A DNA stretch of 64,000 nt, from assembly GCF_027596085.1 (NCBI RefSeq), contig NC_072458.1, positions 22,663,562 to 22,727,561 on the forward strand, in the 5' to 3' direction. The notes under the pieces are model-generated. The model was not told the origin of the DNA, did not search any database, and saw nothing but the letters and a program-made list of their open reading frames with translations. This stretch comes from Anoplopoma fimbria (taxonomy: Eukaryota > Chordata > Actinopteri > Perciformes > Anoplopomatidae). Position numbers and translations under genes: made by a program. Positions 39,101 to 45,480 of this stretch are shown here, piece by piece (the first letter of the stretch is position 1; each line of letters opens with the position of its first letter).

Positions 39101-41858
39101 GTTTCTACCCGTAGTCACCTCCGCTCCCTCTCCCCCGCTGATCTTTCCTCTTCCGTTACCTCTCCCTCCCTGACCCTGAATCCTTCACTCTCCTATCCCC
39201 CGATACTGCTACTGATCTTCTCCTCTCCACCCTTTCCTCCTCTTTGGACAACCTCTGTCCCTTCACCTCCAGGCCTGCACGGCCAACTCCTCCTGCCCCA
39301 TGGCTGTCGGACTCAGTGCGTACTGATAGGCGGAGCCTAAGAGCGGCTGAACGTAAATGGAGAACAGGCAAACTCCCGGAGGACCTTCTTAACTTCCAAT
39401 CTCTCCTTTCCACTTTTTCCTCCTCTCTAGCTACTGCTAAAGCGGCTTTTTTCCGCTCTAAAATCCTAACCTCTGCTTCCAATCCTAAAAAACTTTTAAA
39501 CTTTCTCTTCACTCCTCCAACCCCCACCCCCCCCTACTTCCTCCCTTCTCCCTGATGATTTCGCCAACTCTTTGATAAGAAGGTAAACGATATCAGATCC
39601 TCCTTCTCTCAGCCCCCTCCCTGTCCACCCTCTCTCTACCCTCCCCAGCTCTTCCCCCTCAGCTCCCCCTTCCGTCTCCACACCCCATCTTACCCTATTT
39701 TGCTCCCCTCTCCCCTAACGAGGTCCTCGACCTTGTTACATCTAACCGCCCCACCACGTGCTCCCTTGACCCGATCCCCTCCCCTCTTCTTCAGTCTATT
39801 GCCACTGAACTCCTTCCTTTCCTCACCCACCTCATCAACACATCTCTCGTCTCGGGATGCTTTCCCTCGGCTTTCAAGACTGCCAGAGTCACCCCCCTTC
39901 TGAAAAAACCATCACTTGACCCCTCTGATGTCAAGAACTTCAGACCGGTTTCTCTTCTACCCTTTCTATCCAAAACACTTGAACGCGCTGTCTCTAAACA
40001 ACTGTCTTCCTACCTCCACCAGAACAACCTCTTGGACCCCCACCAGTCCGGGTTCAAGGTGGGTCACTCGTCAGAGACGGCCCTCCTTGCGGTGACAGAG
40101 TCGCTTCACGCCGTGAGAGCGAACTCTCTCTCCTCTGTCCTGATTCTCCTGGACCTGTCAGCGGCGTTTGACACGGTGAACCACCAGATCCTCCTCTCCA
40201 CCCTCGAGGGGATGGGCGTCTCAGGCTCTGCACTCTCCCTGTTTGCATCCTACCTGACAGGCCGATCCTACCAGGTGACATGGAGAGGGGCCGTGTCGGA
40301 ACCACGCATGCTGACTACGGGGGTTCCACAAGGTTCAGTTCTGGGCCCCCTTCTCTTCTCGCTCTACACAACATCTCTGGGTTCTGTTATTCGCTCGCAT
40401 GACTTCTCTTACCATTGTTATGCCGATGACACCCAGCTGGTCTTGTCATTTCCTCCCGGTGACACCCAAGTAGAGGCACGCATTGCTACGTGCTTGGCTG
40501 ACATCTCGAAGTGGATGGCGACACACCACCTGAAGCTCAACCTGGACAAAACCGAGCTACTGTTCCTCCCGGGGAAGGGCTGCCCGCACCGAGACCTGTC
40601 CATCACCATTGATGATGCCGTGGTGACGCCAACTCGGACTGTGAGGAATCTGGGTGTGACCCTGGACGACCAACTGTCGCTCTCAGTAAACATTGCATCG
40701 GTCACACGCTCCTGCAGATTCCTCCTCTACAACATCAGGAGGATTCTCCCCTTCCTCACTGACGAGACGGCACGGGTGCTCATCCAGGCTCTGGTCATCT
40801 CCCGCCTGGACTACTGCAACTCACTACTTGCCGGAGCCCCGGCGTCGGCCATCAGACCTCTGGAGCTTGTCCAGAAAGCTGCAGCACGTCTGGTGTTCAA
40901 TCGCCCCAAGTTCTCCCACACAACTTCCCTTCTCCGTTCTCTCCAGTTCTATCCAGTTTAAGACTCTGGTGCTAGCCTACAGGGCAGTGAAAGGAACAGC
41001 TCCTTCCTATCTCCAGGCCTTGGTCAAGCCCTACACCCCCGCCCGACCACTTCGCTCTGCTGCCTCGGGGCGACTGGTTGCCCCGTCGCTCAGAGGTCCC
41101 TGCGGCCGATCCACCCGGTCACAGCTTTTTTCTGTCCTGACCCCTCAGTGGTGGAATGAACTCCCCACCGACGTCAGGACAGCAGAGTCGCTGCCCATCT
41201 TTAACCTCACCTCTTCATGAAGTACTACCCTGAGCCTTCCTCGTAGCACTTATTGTATTCGTATTAGTTTGTAGCACTTATTGTATTCGTATTAGTCTGT
41301 TGCAATTATTGTTTTCGTAGTATTTTGCCTCTGCACTATACTTTTGCTCTGGTTTATGCTTTGAGATGCTTGTTTAAGAAAGGAGATGCACTTATGACTT
41401 CTGGTGACTAGTAGTTCTCTTGAATACCTATGTTGAATACACTTCCTGTAAGTCGCTTTGGATAAAAGCGTCTGCTAAATGACTGTAATGTAATGTAATG
41501 TAATATCATATGATAGTGCTGATCCAATGTGAATCAAAGAGTGGTCTAATACAATCAATGTGCCAGAGTTTTGGGCTTCTTCCCATGATACATCTTTTTG
41601 CAGTATATTGTGTTTTCCAGTGAAAAACAAAGCAGCAAAACCTCCATATACAAGTAAAGATAAAAAAATATTCCTACCAAAGCACATCTTGGATTCCATT
41701 GAACTCCTAAGATTGTATTCACTGTGAAAAAACACCCAAATGTACGAAGAAGACTTCTGACCGTCTTTACCCATTAAACCATCAAATTTAGAACCCAACA
41801 CGATACTCACAATAATCTTCTTTTTCCCCGGCTCCTTCATAATATTCATGGCTCCCAT
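9859..41858 (-). CDS. enpp1: enpp1-like ectonucleotide pyrophosphatase/phosphodiesterase, complete, 25 coding exons
   Basis: Type II membrane ecto-enzyme that hydrolyses extracellular nucleotides; in mammals ENPP1 makes AMP and pyrophosphate from ATP. Twenty-five exons join in phase to 2604 nt (867 residues; family about 870-925). Seen: membrane segment about residues 17-37; somatomedin-B domains at 52-87 and 96-131, each with eight cysteines; phosphodiesterase domain about 155-545 with nucleophile Thr203 in SKTFPNHY and metal ligands Asp165, Asp323, His327, Asp370, His371 and His478; nuclease-like domain about 650-867 with a DxNxDxxxD calcium loop at 743-751. The spacings 165-203, 323-327 and 323-370 equal those I recall for human ENPP1 (218-256, 376-380, 376-423). 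Segments such as [24 protein letters not shown] and DNLGCSC favour ENPP1 over ENPP3, although the Gly/Leu membrane anchor resembles ENPP3. The start is chosen because exon 1 joins the membrane exon in phase 0; Met 4 (41849) has better start context. Confidence 0.85.
10101..10135. repeat. perfect 15-bp hairpin in enpp1 intron 24
   Basis: Arms ATGTTGGTGTGTCTC and its exact reverse complement flank the loop CAAGT, 69 nt upstream of the exon 25 boundary. Confidence 0.9.
10757..10913 (-). CDS. enpp1: enpp1 exon 24
   Basis: Residues 759-810. [14 protein letters not shown] and [13 protein letters not shown] are nuclease-like domain hallmarks. Acceptor CCAG, donor GTAAGA, ends in phase 0. Confidence 0.92.
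12334..12466 (-). CDS. enpp1: enpp1 exon 23 (calcium-binding loop)
   Basis: Residues 715-757 plus split codons. The EF-hand-like loop [10 protein letters not shown] places Asp743, Asn745, Asp747 and Asp751. At 133 nt it is the same length as the enpp3 homologue at 62256. Confidence 0.93.
12560..12637 (-). CDS. enpp1: enpp1 exon 22
   Basis: Residues 689-713. [19 protein letters not shown] is the family signature. It is 78 nt, the same length and phase as the matching enpp3 exon at 63704. Confidence 0.93.
13350..13907 (+). mobile_element. probable Ty3/Gypsy LTR (3' portion)
   Basis: Carries GAATAAAGCTCCTGAAC (polyadenylation signal) followed by CTGCACTTGGGTCCACACAC and a CGTTACA end at 13907, the R-U5 layout of fish Gypsy LTRs. 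The left boundary is uncertain. It lies in enpp1 intron 21. Confidence 0.5.
13926..14020 (+). pseudogene. Gypsy gag N-terminal remnant
   Basis: Begins [20 protein letters not shown] just after the LTR end, as Gypsy gag does, and is cut off near codon 32 by fused L2 sequence. Confidence 0.5.
14021..14630 (+). mobile_element. L2-clade LINE 3' end
   Basis: ORF2 C-terminus ([20 protein letters not shown], then [20 protein letters not shown]) to TAA at about 14411, then a 3' UTR with GTGCTTTATGAATAAAATGT and a terminal (ATT)n. This is a different L2 subfamily from the (TGTAA)n-tailed copies. Confidence 0.8.
15072..15207 (-). CDS. enpp1: enpp1 exon 21
   Basis: Residues 643-687. [13 protein letters not shown] and LTHAFLYSP are conserved in ENPP1-3. 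The donor GTACTG is weak, but it is the only one nearby that keeps phase 1 with exon 22. Confidence 0.85.
15828..15861. repeat. perfect 13-bp hairpin in enpp1 intron 20
   Basis: CAGTGTCCAGTCA and its reverse complement separated by eight bases. Confidence 0.9.
16028..16182 (-). CDS. enpp1: enpp1 exon 20
   Basis: Residues 592-642. [15 protein letters not shown] and [10 protein letters not shown] match the start of the nuclease-like region. Acceptor TTCAG, donor GTAAGT, ends in phase 0. Confidence 0.92.
16382..16427 (-). CDS. enpp1: enpp1 exon 19
   Basis: Residues 576-590, [15 protein letters not shown]. Corresponds to the short variable linker with a LNLT glycosylation site before the GRPR block. 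Acceptor TTCAG, donor GTGAGG, ends in phase 1. Confidence 0.8.
16955..17470 (-). mobile_element. older L2 fragment interrupted by a younger L2
   Basis: The outer pieces (about 16955-17012 and 17392-17470) align with the ORF2-end/3' UTR region of the L2 copy at 1.9-2.0 kb (GATGAGTTTTCAGCTTGCG; GGGGAGCTCATTCCACCA). They are split by the insertion at 17013-17391. Confidence 0.65.
17013..17391 (-). mobile_element. young L2 3' end, nested insertion
   Basis: Almost base-for-base equal to 1541-1920, with the (TTACA)n tail at the left. A TGATAT duplication on both sides is a plausible target-site duplication. Confidence 0.8.
17471..18640. other. enpp1 intron 18, no further gene
   Basis: AT-rich. 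A LINE-tail-like AAGATAAGATAAAATTGTAT lies near 17895. No coding signal recognised. Confidence 0.45.
18650..19850 (+). mobile_element. non-LTR retrotransposon (CR1/Jockey group, Rex1-like), decayed
   Basis: Reverse-transcriptase pieces in shifting frames: [41 protein letters not shown] (catalytic box), [17 protein letters not shown] and [15 protein letters not shown]. Internal deletion near 18860 and a 13-bp duplication near 19070. It sits antisense in enpp1 intron 18. Confidence 0.75.
20514..20576. repeat. (CA)n microsatellite beside enpp1 exon 18 donor
   Basis: About 31 CA units with one interruption. It reads (TG)n on the transcript, beginning 15 nt after the 3' end of exon 18. Confidence 0.95.
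20592..20764 (-). CDS. enpp1: enpp1 exon 18
   Basis: Residues 519-575. [15 protein letters not shown] is the family NNGTHGSLNHLL block, and DNLGCSC is ENPP1-like. The donor GTGGGT is followed after 15 nt by a long (TG)n array on the transcript. Confidence 0.92.
21233..21320 (-). CDS. enpp1: enpp1 exon 17
   Basis: Residues 489-517: [10 protein letters not shown] followed by [11 protein letters not shown], conserved at the end of the catalytic core. Acceptor GCAG, donor GTGAGT, ends in phase 1. Confidence 0.92.
21537..21606 (-). CDS. enpp1: enpp1 exon 16 (last metal-binding His)
   Basis: Residues 466-488. [14 protein letters not shown] carries His478, the sixth metal ligand. Acceptor ACAG, donor GTGAGG, ends in phase 0. 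Confidence 0.92.
22060..22530. repeat. unclassified dispersed repeat with three internal units
   Basis: GTTCTCATACACTGTCCGTA end and ACTTTCACCCGGAGACC body. A unit of about 65 bp (CTTATTTGTC...ACTTCCATACTT...TTATTTTAAC) is repeated three times from 22310. Confidence 0.55.
22723..22850 (-). CDS. enpp1: enpp1 exon 15
   Basis: Residues 423-464 with [20 protein letters not shown] and [10 protein letters not shown], a highly conserved family block. Acceptor TTCAG, donor GTATGC, ends in phase 2. Confidence 0.92.
23008..23039 (-). CDS. enpp1: enpp1 exon 14 (micro-exon)
   Basis: Only 32 nt. Encodes residues 413-422, [10 protein letters not shown], equivalent to the EEIVRNLS segment of the family. 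Acceptor TACAG and donor GTAAGT keep phase with both neighbours. Confidence 0.82.
23758..23877 (-). CDS. enpp1: enpp1 exon 13
   Basis: Residues 373-411, starting MEATSC after the catalytic ADHG and running to [12 protein letters not shown]. Corresponds to the ENPP segment before the SFN/EE helix. Acceptor GCAG, donor GTAAGT, ends in phase 1. Confidence 0.88.
24336..24616 (-). mobile_element. full-length tRNA-derived SINE with L2-type tail
   Basis: Minus-strand reading: CGGGCGGCTGTGGCGTAGTG head, B-box GGTTCGATACC, core TGTCCTTGGGCAAGACACTT, and 3' tail AAAGCGTCTGCTAAATGACT shared with the L2 LINEs, as in V-SINE-type elements. Confidence 0.85.
25103..25211 (-). CDS. enpp1: enpp1 exon 12 (ADHG metal motif)
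   Basis: Residues 336-371. [14 protein letters not shown] gives metal ligands Asp370 and His371. Acceptor TTCAG, donor GTAACA, ends in phase 1. Confidence 0.92.
25357..25552. repeat. local duplication, period 127 bp
   Basis: A 69-bp block beginning GTGGTTAATATTGTAAAAAA occurs at 25357 and again at 25484 with few changes, in enpp1 intron 11. Confidence 0.85.
25891..25963 (-). CDS. enpp1: enpp1 exon 11 (metal ligands Asp and His)
   Basis: Residues 312-335 with [18 protein letters not shown]. Asp323 and His327 form the DxxxH metal pair. Acceptor CCAG, donor GTAAGT, ends in phase 0. Confidence 0.93.
26089..26154 (-). CDS. enpp1: enpp1 exon 10
   Basis: Residues 290-310. [20 protein letters not shown] matches the family helix before the [10 protein letters not shown] strand. 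On the transcript a (CT)n microsatellite lies 19 nt before the acceptor. Donor GTTAGT. Confidence 0.9.
26175..26205. repeat. (GA)n microsatellite at enpp1 exon 10 acceptor
   Basis: Reads (CT)n on the transcript and ends about 19 nt before the acceptor AG of exon 10. Confidence 0.95.
26320..26830. repeat. GGTTC/GAACC-rich degenerate repeat
   Basis: Many copies of GGTTCT and AGAACC in both orientations at intervals of 20-40 bp (for example GGTTCTCTCTAGAACC near 26590). It looks like a decayed DNA-type element, but I cannot name the family. Confidence 0.45.
28205..28314 (-). CDS. enpp1: enpp1 exon 9
   Basis: Residues 253-288. Contains [18 protein letters not shown] and [10 protein letters not shown], closer to ENPP1 than to ENPP3 (which has GLKAATYFWPGSEV). 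Ends in phase 2 with donor GTACGT. Confidence 0.92.
28616..28735 (-). CDS. enpp1: enpp1 exon 8
   Basis: Residues 213-252. Begins [17 protein letters not shown], the conserved block after the nucleophile, and carries an NASFS glycosylation site. The acceptor follows about 115 nt of pyrimidine-rich simple sequence. Donor GTGAGT, phase 0. Confidence 0.92.
28737..28860. repeat. purine-rich simple sequence at enpp1 exon 8 acceptor
   Basis: GAGAGGAGAGGAGACGAGAT-type sequence. On the transcript it is a CT-rich tract of more than 100 nt ending at the exon 8 acceptor. Confidence 0.85.
29480..29720. repeat. unclassified dispersed repeat copy
   Basis: GACTCTAACCCAGGAGACC, then CCTGACCAAGTAGTTTTGTTG and AACATAATTGAGAATGCAG, shared with 32.6-33.1 kb. 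Confidence 0.5.
29798..29877 (-). CDS. enpp1: enpp1 exon 7 (catalytic threonine)
   Basis: Residues 187-212 with KCGT and [12 protein letters not shown]; Thr203 is the expected nucleophile. Acceptor TACAG, donor GTAAAG, ends in phase 0. Confidence 0.92.
30750..30776. repeat. perfect 12-bp hairpin in enpp1 intron 6
   Basis: ATGTAAACAGAT and its reverse complement with a 3-nt loop, followed directly by a C9 run. Confidence 0.9.
31189..31286 (-). CDS. enpp1: enpp1 exon 6 (first metal-binding Asp)
   Basis: Residues 154-185. Contains [14 protein letters not shown]; Asp165 is the first zinc ligand. The donor is the weaker GTCAGT, but both flanking exons agree in phase. Confidence 0.9.
31902..31962 (-). 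CDS. enpp1: enpp1 exon 5 (linker to catalytic domain)
   Basis: Residues 134-152, [19 protein letters not shown], matching the GEKSWVEEPCE...CPAGF linker of ENPP1. Phase 1 in, phase 2 out, donor GTAAGA. Confidence 0.88.
32580..33080. repeat. unclassified dispersed repeat, two partial copies
   Basis: AACCAAGTACTTTAGTTG occurs at about 32612 and again at about 32954, each followed by a TTTCAGTTTC/TCATAGTAATTT segment and TAAGCCAAA. Confidence 0.55.
33102..33175. repeat. (TA)n microsatellite near enpp1 exon 4
   Basis: About 37 TA units in intron 4, beginning 78 nt downstream of the exon 4 donor. Confidence 0.95.
33255..33380 (-). CDS. enpp1: enpp1 exon 4 (somatomedin-B domain 2)
   Basis: Residues 92-132 with eight cysteines (96, 101, 111, 113, 117, 123, 124, 131). 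The motif [12 protein letters not shown] followed by CSDDC is ENPP1-like. Donor GTGAGA at 33254; a (TA)n array starts 78 nt further into the intron. Confidence 0.92.
33465..33599 (-). CDS. enpp1: enpp1 exon 3 (somatomedin-B domain 1)
   Basis: Residues 47-90 plus split codons. Eight cysteines at 52, 56, 67, 69, 73, 79, 80 and 87 follow the somatomedin-B pattern ([22 protein letters not shown]). Acceptor ACCAG, donor GTGAGA, phase 1 at both ends. Confidence 0.92.
34176..34324 (+). mobile_element. SINE 3' part (head missing)
   Basis: GAGCGAGACACCTAACCCC core and CCCCATTGTGGGACTAATAA tail ending in (TTA)n, as in the SINE at 7.1 kb but in the opposite orientation and without the tRNA head. Confidence 0.75.
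34697..34790. repeat. 17-bp tandem repeat, about 5.5 units
   Basis: Unit GATCTCATAACCTTTCA repeated exactly, in enpp1 intron 2. Confidence 0.95.
36935..37135. repeat. unclassified dispersed repeat copy
   Basis: AACCCAAACCACGATCTTTT, CCTAAACCTAACCAAGTA and the end block GGCTGGTCTCAACGAGCATT with CGTAGCAATACTTAC. Confidence 0.55.
37255..37400. mobile_element. hAT-like DNA transposon fragment
   Basis: CAGGGGTCTTCAACGTTTTT followed by CAGGCCAAGGACCCCC resembles hAT (Charlie-type) element ends. The opposite end was not found. Confidence 0.45.
37754..37841 (-). CDS. enpp1: enpp1 exon 2 (transmembrane anchor)
   Basis: Residues 17-45. Strongly hydrophobic and ending in [14 protein letters not shown], the signal anchor of a type II protein. 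Acceptor CACAG, donor GTGCTG, ends in phase 1. The Gly-Leu repeat is the feature usually seen in ENPP3. Confidence 0.85.
38690..41505 (+). mobile_element. L2-clade LINE, long, antisense in enpp1 intron 1
   Basis: 5'-truncated. Endonuclease piece at 38700-39050 ([25 protein letters not shown]), linker, then reverse transcriptase. The 3' UTR with 30-bp units and an AAAGCGTCTGCTAAATGACT tail with (TGTAA)n ends at about 41505. Frame changes between endonuclease, linker, reverse transcriptase and C-terminus make it inactive as it stands. Little divergence from the other copies suggests recent activity of the family. Confidence 0.88.
39714..40961 (+). pseudogene. L2 ORF2 reverse-transcriptase domain, open reading frame
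   Basis: Open for about 415 codons. [20 protein letters not shown] and [17 protein letters not shown] precede [16 protein letters not shown] and the catalytic [11 protein letters not shown], followed by the thumb-type [12 protein letters not shown]. The frame is lost at about 40945, where about 23 bp present in the copy at 2.2 kb are missing, and the C-terminus continues in another frame to 41218. Confidence 0.85.
41811..41858 (-). CDS. enpp1: enpp1 exon 1 (cytosolic tail, start codon)
   Basis: Sixteen codons ending in a KKKII basic stop-transfer-like stretch, followed by the donor GTGAGT at 41810. The phase-0 end matches the phase-0 start of exon 2. Met 4 (41849, context GGAGCCATGA) is a stronger initiation context than Met 1. 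An in-frame Met 25 codons further up (41933) reads through a GTCT/GACA microsatellite and is probably untranslated leader. Human ENPP1 has a much longer tail (about 76 residues), so an alternative upstream first exon cannot be excluded. Confidence 0.65.
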
Positions 41859-42429
41859 GAAGGTGGCAGTCACACAATCCCACAGCACACAGACGGACAG
41901 ACAGACGACAGACAGACATAAAGAGGGGAACACATTTCACTACTTAGTCTCACAGCAGTGACCTCTGGACTATTGGTGTGAGCAACAGATAAGGAACTGA
42001 TTACTCCGAACACGGAGATAAACTCACGTTTCTGTGTTTTCACGTCCGTCAAACAACAGATGACGATGCATTTGGGATTTTTTTACTTCAGAATCTCAGC
42101 TGTTCTCTATAGCTTTTGATTTCACTGCACTATAATACTTTTTATGTTGCAACCTTATGCTAAAATAATGAAGGTGAGATGAAAAGGTATTAAGTGTGGT
42201 TAATAATTAGCCAAGACCTTGAATACACTTAACAACCTGCCACCATATAGAGATACAAACTGCCAATGTAAGACAGTCTGGTTTTGATAATATCAATAAG
42301 AGGAGATAACTCAGCAACATTGGTTTATTTGATAGGTATAAAGATTAACTGCAGAATCTGTAGCTGATAATGGATTATTAATAATGCTGAGATGATGTGA
42401 AATGTTGACTGCCAGTAACTGTGAACTCG

Positions 42430-42499
42430 CTGTATCAAAGTAATCCACTTTGATACAGCGATCCACTTTGCTGTATCAAAGTAATCCACTTTGATACAG
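42430..42499. repeat. two identical 29-bp hairpins, 12 bp apart
   Basis: Each is CTGTATCAAAGT, AATCC, ACTTTGATACAG. The pair occupies 42430-42458 and 42471-42499, about 570 bp upstream of the enpp1 start. Confidence 0.95.
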
Positions 42500-45209
42500 T
42501 TTTGGTACAATTTATTTCTGTCTTATCAGAAACTTTGAGCTTGGAACATCAGTATTAACTGGTATTGCTAATATGGCTAGCCTGGAGGCTGGAGCAAACC
42601 CAGTTACATTTTCCAGCTTGTTGTACTGGAACAAAGTCAACTCAGGTGTGACGTCATTCCTTCTCAACTCTTTAGAGACAATTGTCTAAACCTTAACTTA
42701 CTGACAACTAAACAACCATACATTTTGAAGACATTACAAGTAAATAGGATAAAAACTAATAGATATCACCATGAAACTTCCCCGGTTCATTACTTACATT
42801 AAGACAATTATATTTTGTATTAAAGTTTTCTGAGATGTTATGTTTAACTATGCAGATGAGGCATTATCTAATAAAAACTTTATTCTACAGACACAAATAA
42901 GTAGTAAAATAAACCTCTAACAGTGTTTTGGATGTTTTTAGTCTGAAGAAGACCCATGTGTTTGCCTGCACGTCATGTCATGGAAAGAATTCCAGCTGTT
43001 TAAAACATGAGGTCATGTTGATAGATCACCTGATTGTGAAGCAGAAACACGTTATTGTGTATGGAAGCGGTGTAATGTAATCAGGTTACATTGAAACAAA
43101 AACAATACAGAGGGCTATTCTGGCTTTGGACCGTTGTTATGAGGAGACTGTGTTGAAACTTCAGATAACTTCCCACAAAGTCAAAAACTTGCATACAATG
43201 GGACTACAAGACCAGGCAGAGGTGGTATTGGTGAATGCTATAGGGCCGCCATCCATCCATACAAGCACCCCAAATACCTTTTTACTTTTTTAACTACTAT
43301 TTCAATACATTTTTTCGAAATATTACAAAAAACACCCATAACATGTATTAATGGGAATTAGGGAAAGTTGTAAAATCTCTTCTAGTGGTTAGGGAACAAC
43401 TTAAAACATATTTGTAAGAATTGCAGTTTTTATTTTCAAGTGTCATTTGCATAGCTTAATCTCAAAGACATAAAGCTAAGTAGTTTCCCTGTGAGTTTAT
43501 GACCACAATGATTGGTGATGGAATTGGCTGTAAAGCAAATTCTGCTCACCAAATTGGTTAGAGCCAATTGTGGTAGGAAAGAAAAAGGATAACTTAATTC
43601 TGGATTTGGCATATTTTCTTGAAATAATATGACCACGTTATTGAATAGAAGGTTATTTCATTGACAGTGTGCAAAGAGAAAACTGAAAATGTTATATCAA
43701 TGTGGCACCCAGAGTCATTTTCAATGGAAGACTAGACATTCAATCTAGCAGAAACCACAAAATGCAAGCATTGTAAGGAACCAAATGTGTCAGTGATGAG
43801 GTGGAGGCTTCATCACCTTACTTTTCTGGCGAGGCAAAGCTGCTCCTTCATAGTACTCTGTTGTTTTTTACAGAGTTGACATTGAGCAACCACAGAAACT
43901 CTGCAGATGTTGATGTTGAGGGGAAAAAAATCAGTTAATCAGCAGACAATCAGATCTCACTGCAGCTATAGTTTGGTTGTGGAAGCAGTAATTGCCAGTT
44001 CCAATCAAGATTTTCAAATTCTCTTTTATTTGAAAGACCACAGCAATAAACATGGCTTTTTCTACCGTTTGGCAAGCTCTCGAGTCATTTTATGATTATT
44101 TTCTCTGTTCTATTATTGATAACTTTGATAGATAGCTATGTTAACTCATCAGTTAAACATTACTAAAGTAAAGACTAAACATGAAAAAATACAGGTTCTG
44201 ACTGCTTTTATCTGAGTTAAACATGGGAATGCAGGAAGTTGAAAAAGGAGATGAGGTGACAAACTGAAAATGAAACCAGTGTTGTTGGGCTTCTGATACA
44301 GCATTAAAGGAAACATATTTTCTTGTAAAGTGTCTTTGTGAAGACACTGTGCACCAACGATACTGCGGGACACAGCTGGATGGGTTGCCTAATATTAACA
44401 TGAATGTCCAATATAATGTCCATTATTTTACTTCATTGCATACTTCTGCATTTGTTGGACATAACATGCCCAAAGTCGGGTATGTTACGGAGCAAAAGAG
44501 ATGCTGGATGGTCATTTAAATAATGGACATGTTTCAAACCTGTCCAACGAACTGATGTTGTGAATCTCTCTATGGGGTTTGGCTGCATTTCCAAAACAAA
44601 GCTGCTGAGTAAAAAGTAAGAAAATAAGCCCCACGTTAAAAGAAAGGACATTTTTCCTTTAAGGTAGAATCAGTTTTGTCACCTCTCTTAAAAACAAGCA
44701 CAACATCAATGATCTTATCACAGTAAACGGGGCCAGATCTGTTACACTGGATTAATACTGTAACACTTGGTGCTATAATTATTATGATGCTACGTAATAA
44801 ATATGACAAATTGTATACAAATATACATTTAGATGATCAGCTGAGACAGAGGGAGAGAAAGAGAGATGAGAGGGAGGAGGATGTGAACACAAAGAGGAAA
44901 TTGTCGTCGTTGGTGTGTTTGTTTGTGTTTTGTATGTACGGATATGTTTATTTTGCACCAGGGTTATATATTAACTGCCATTTTTCAGGGAAATTGTCAT
45001 TGAACTTGTGTGTTGGCTTCCATTTGCACCATTTGTTTTAGCCACCACTGGAAAATGTTAGCAGGCCATGAAAATAGAAAGGATCTGTCCCAGCCCTCCA
45101 TTCTTGAGAGTATTTTTTTTAACCATATTAATGTTTGTGTTAATGATGCAGTGATTGGTTGAGATCAGTCTGACTACATTCATTGCATTGTGAATTATCT
45201 TTCCAGGGA

Positions 45210-45480
45210 AACGTATTTTGGCATGGATCACGTATGGTTTGATGTATCACAAATAGGTTGCCATTGAGTCCTGAGACCGCTGTTTGTGTCCCTTGTTAAC
45301 AAGTACATTTGATGCCTTAGTCGTGTAGTGTTTTAAATGTTTTCTTAATTTTGTCATTGTAAGCAAAACCATTATACTTTTGTTTTTTTACTAAACCTAA
45401 AGCAGTAGTTTTGCAGCAATTTCTTACCACGTGTTTAGAATGGTCTAAAACTGTGACCGTTTAGACAAAGGGTTGGGGCA
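45210..45480. repeat. unclassified dispersed repeat copy
   Basis: TGATGTATCACAAATAGG and ACTAAACCTAAAGCAGTAGT, shared with 35.9-36.1 kb and the 32-37 kb copies. Confidence 0.5.

Noticed and set aside
39156..39681. Minus-strand open frames opposite the L2
   Set aside because: Shadows of the pyrimidine-rich L2 coding strand.
41475..41933. 152-codon open frame as a separate gene
   Set aside because: Only the segment 41811-41858 fits as enpp1 exon 1; the rest is intron and leader with microsatellite-derived residues.
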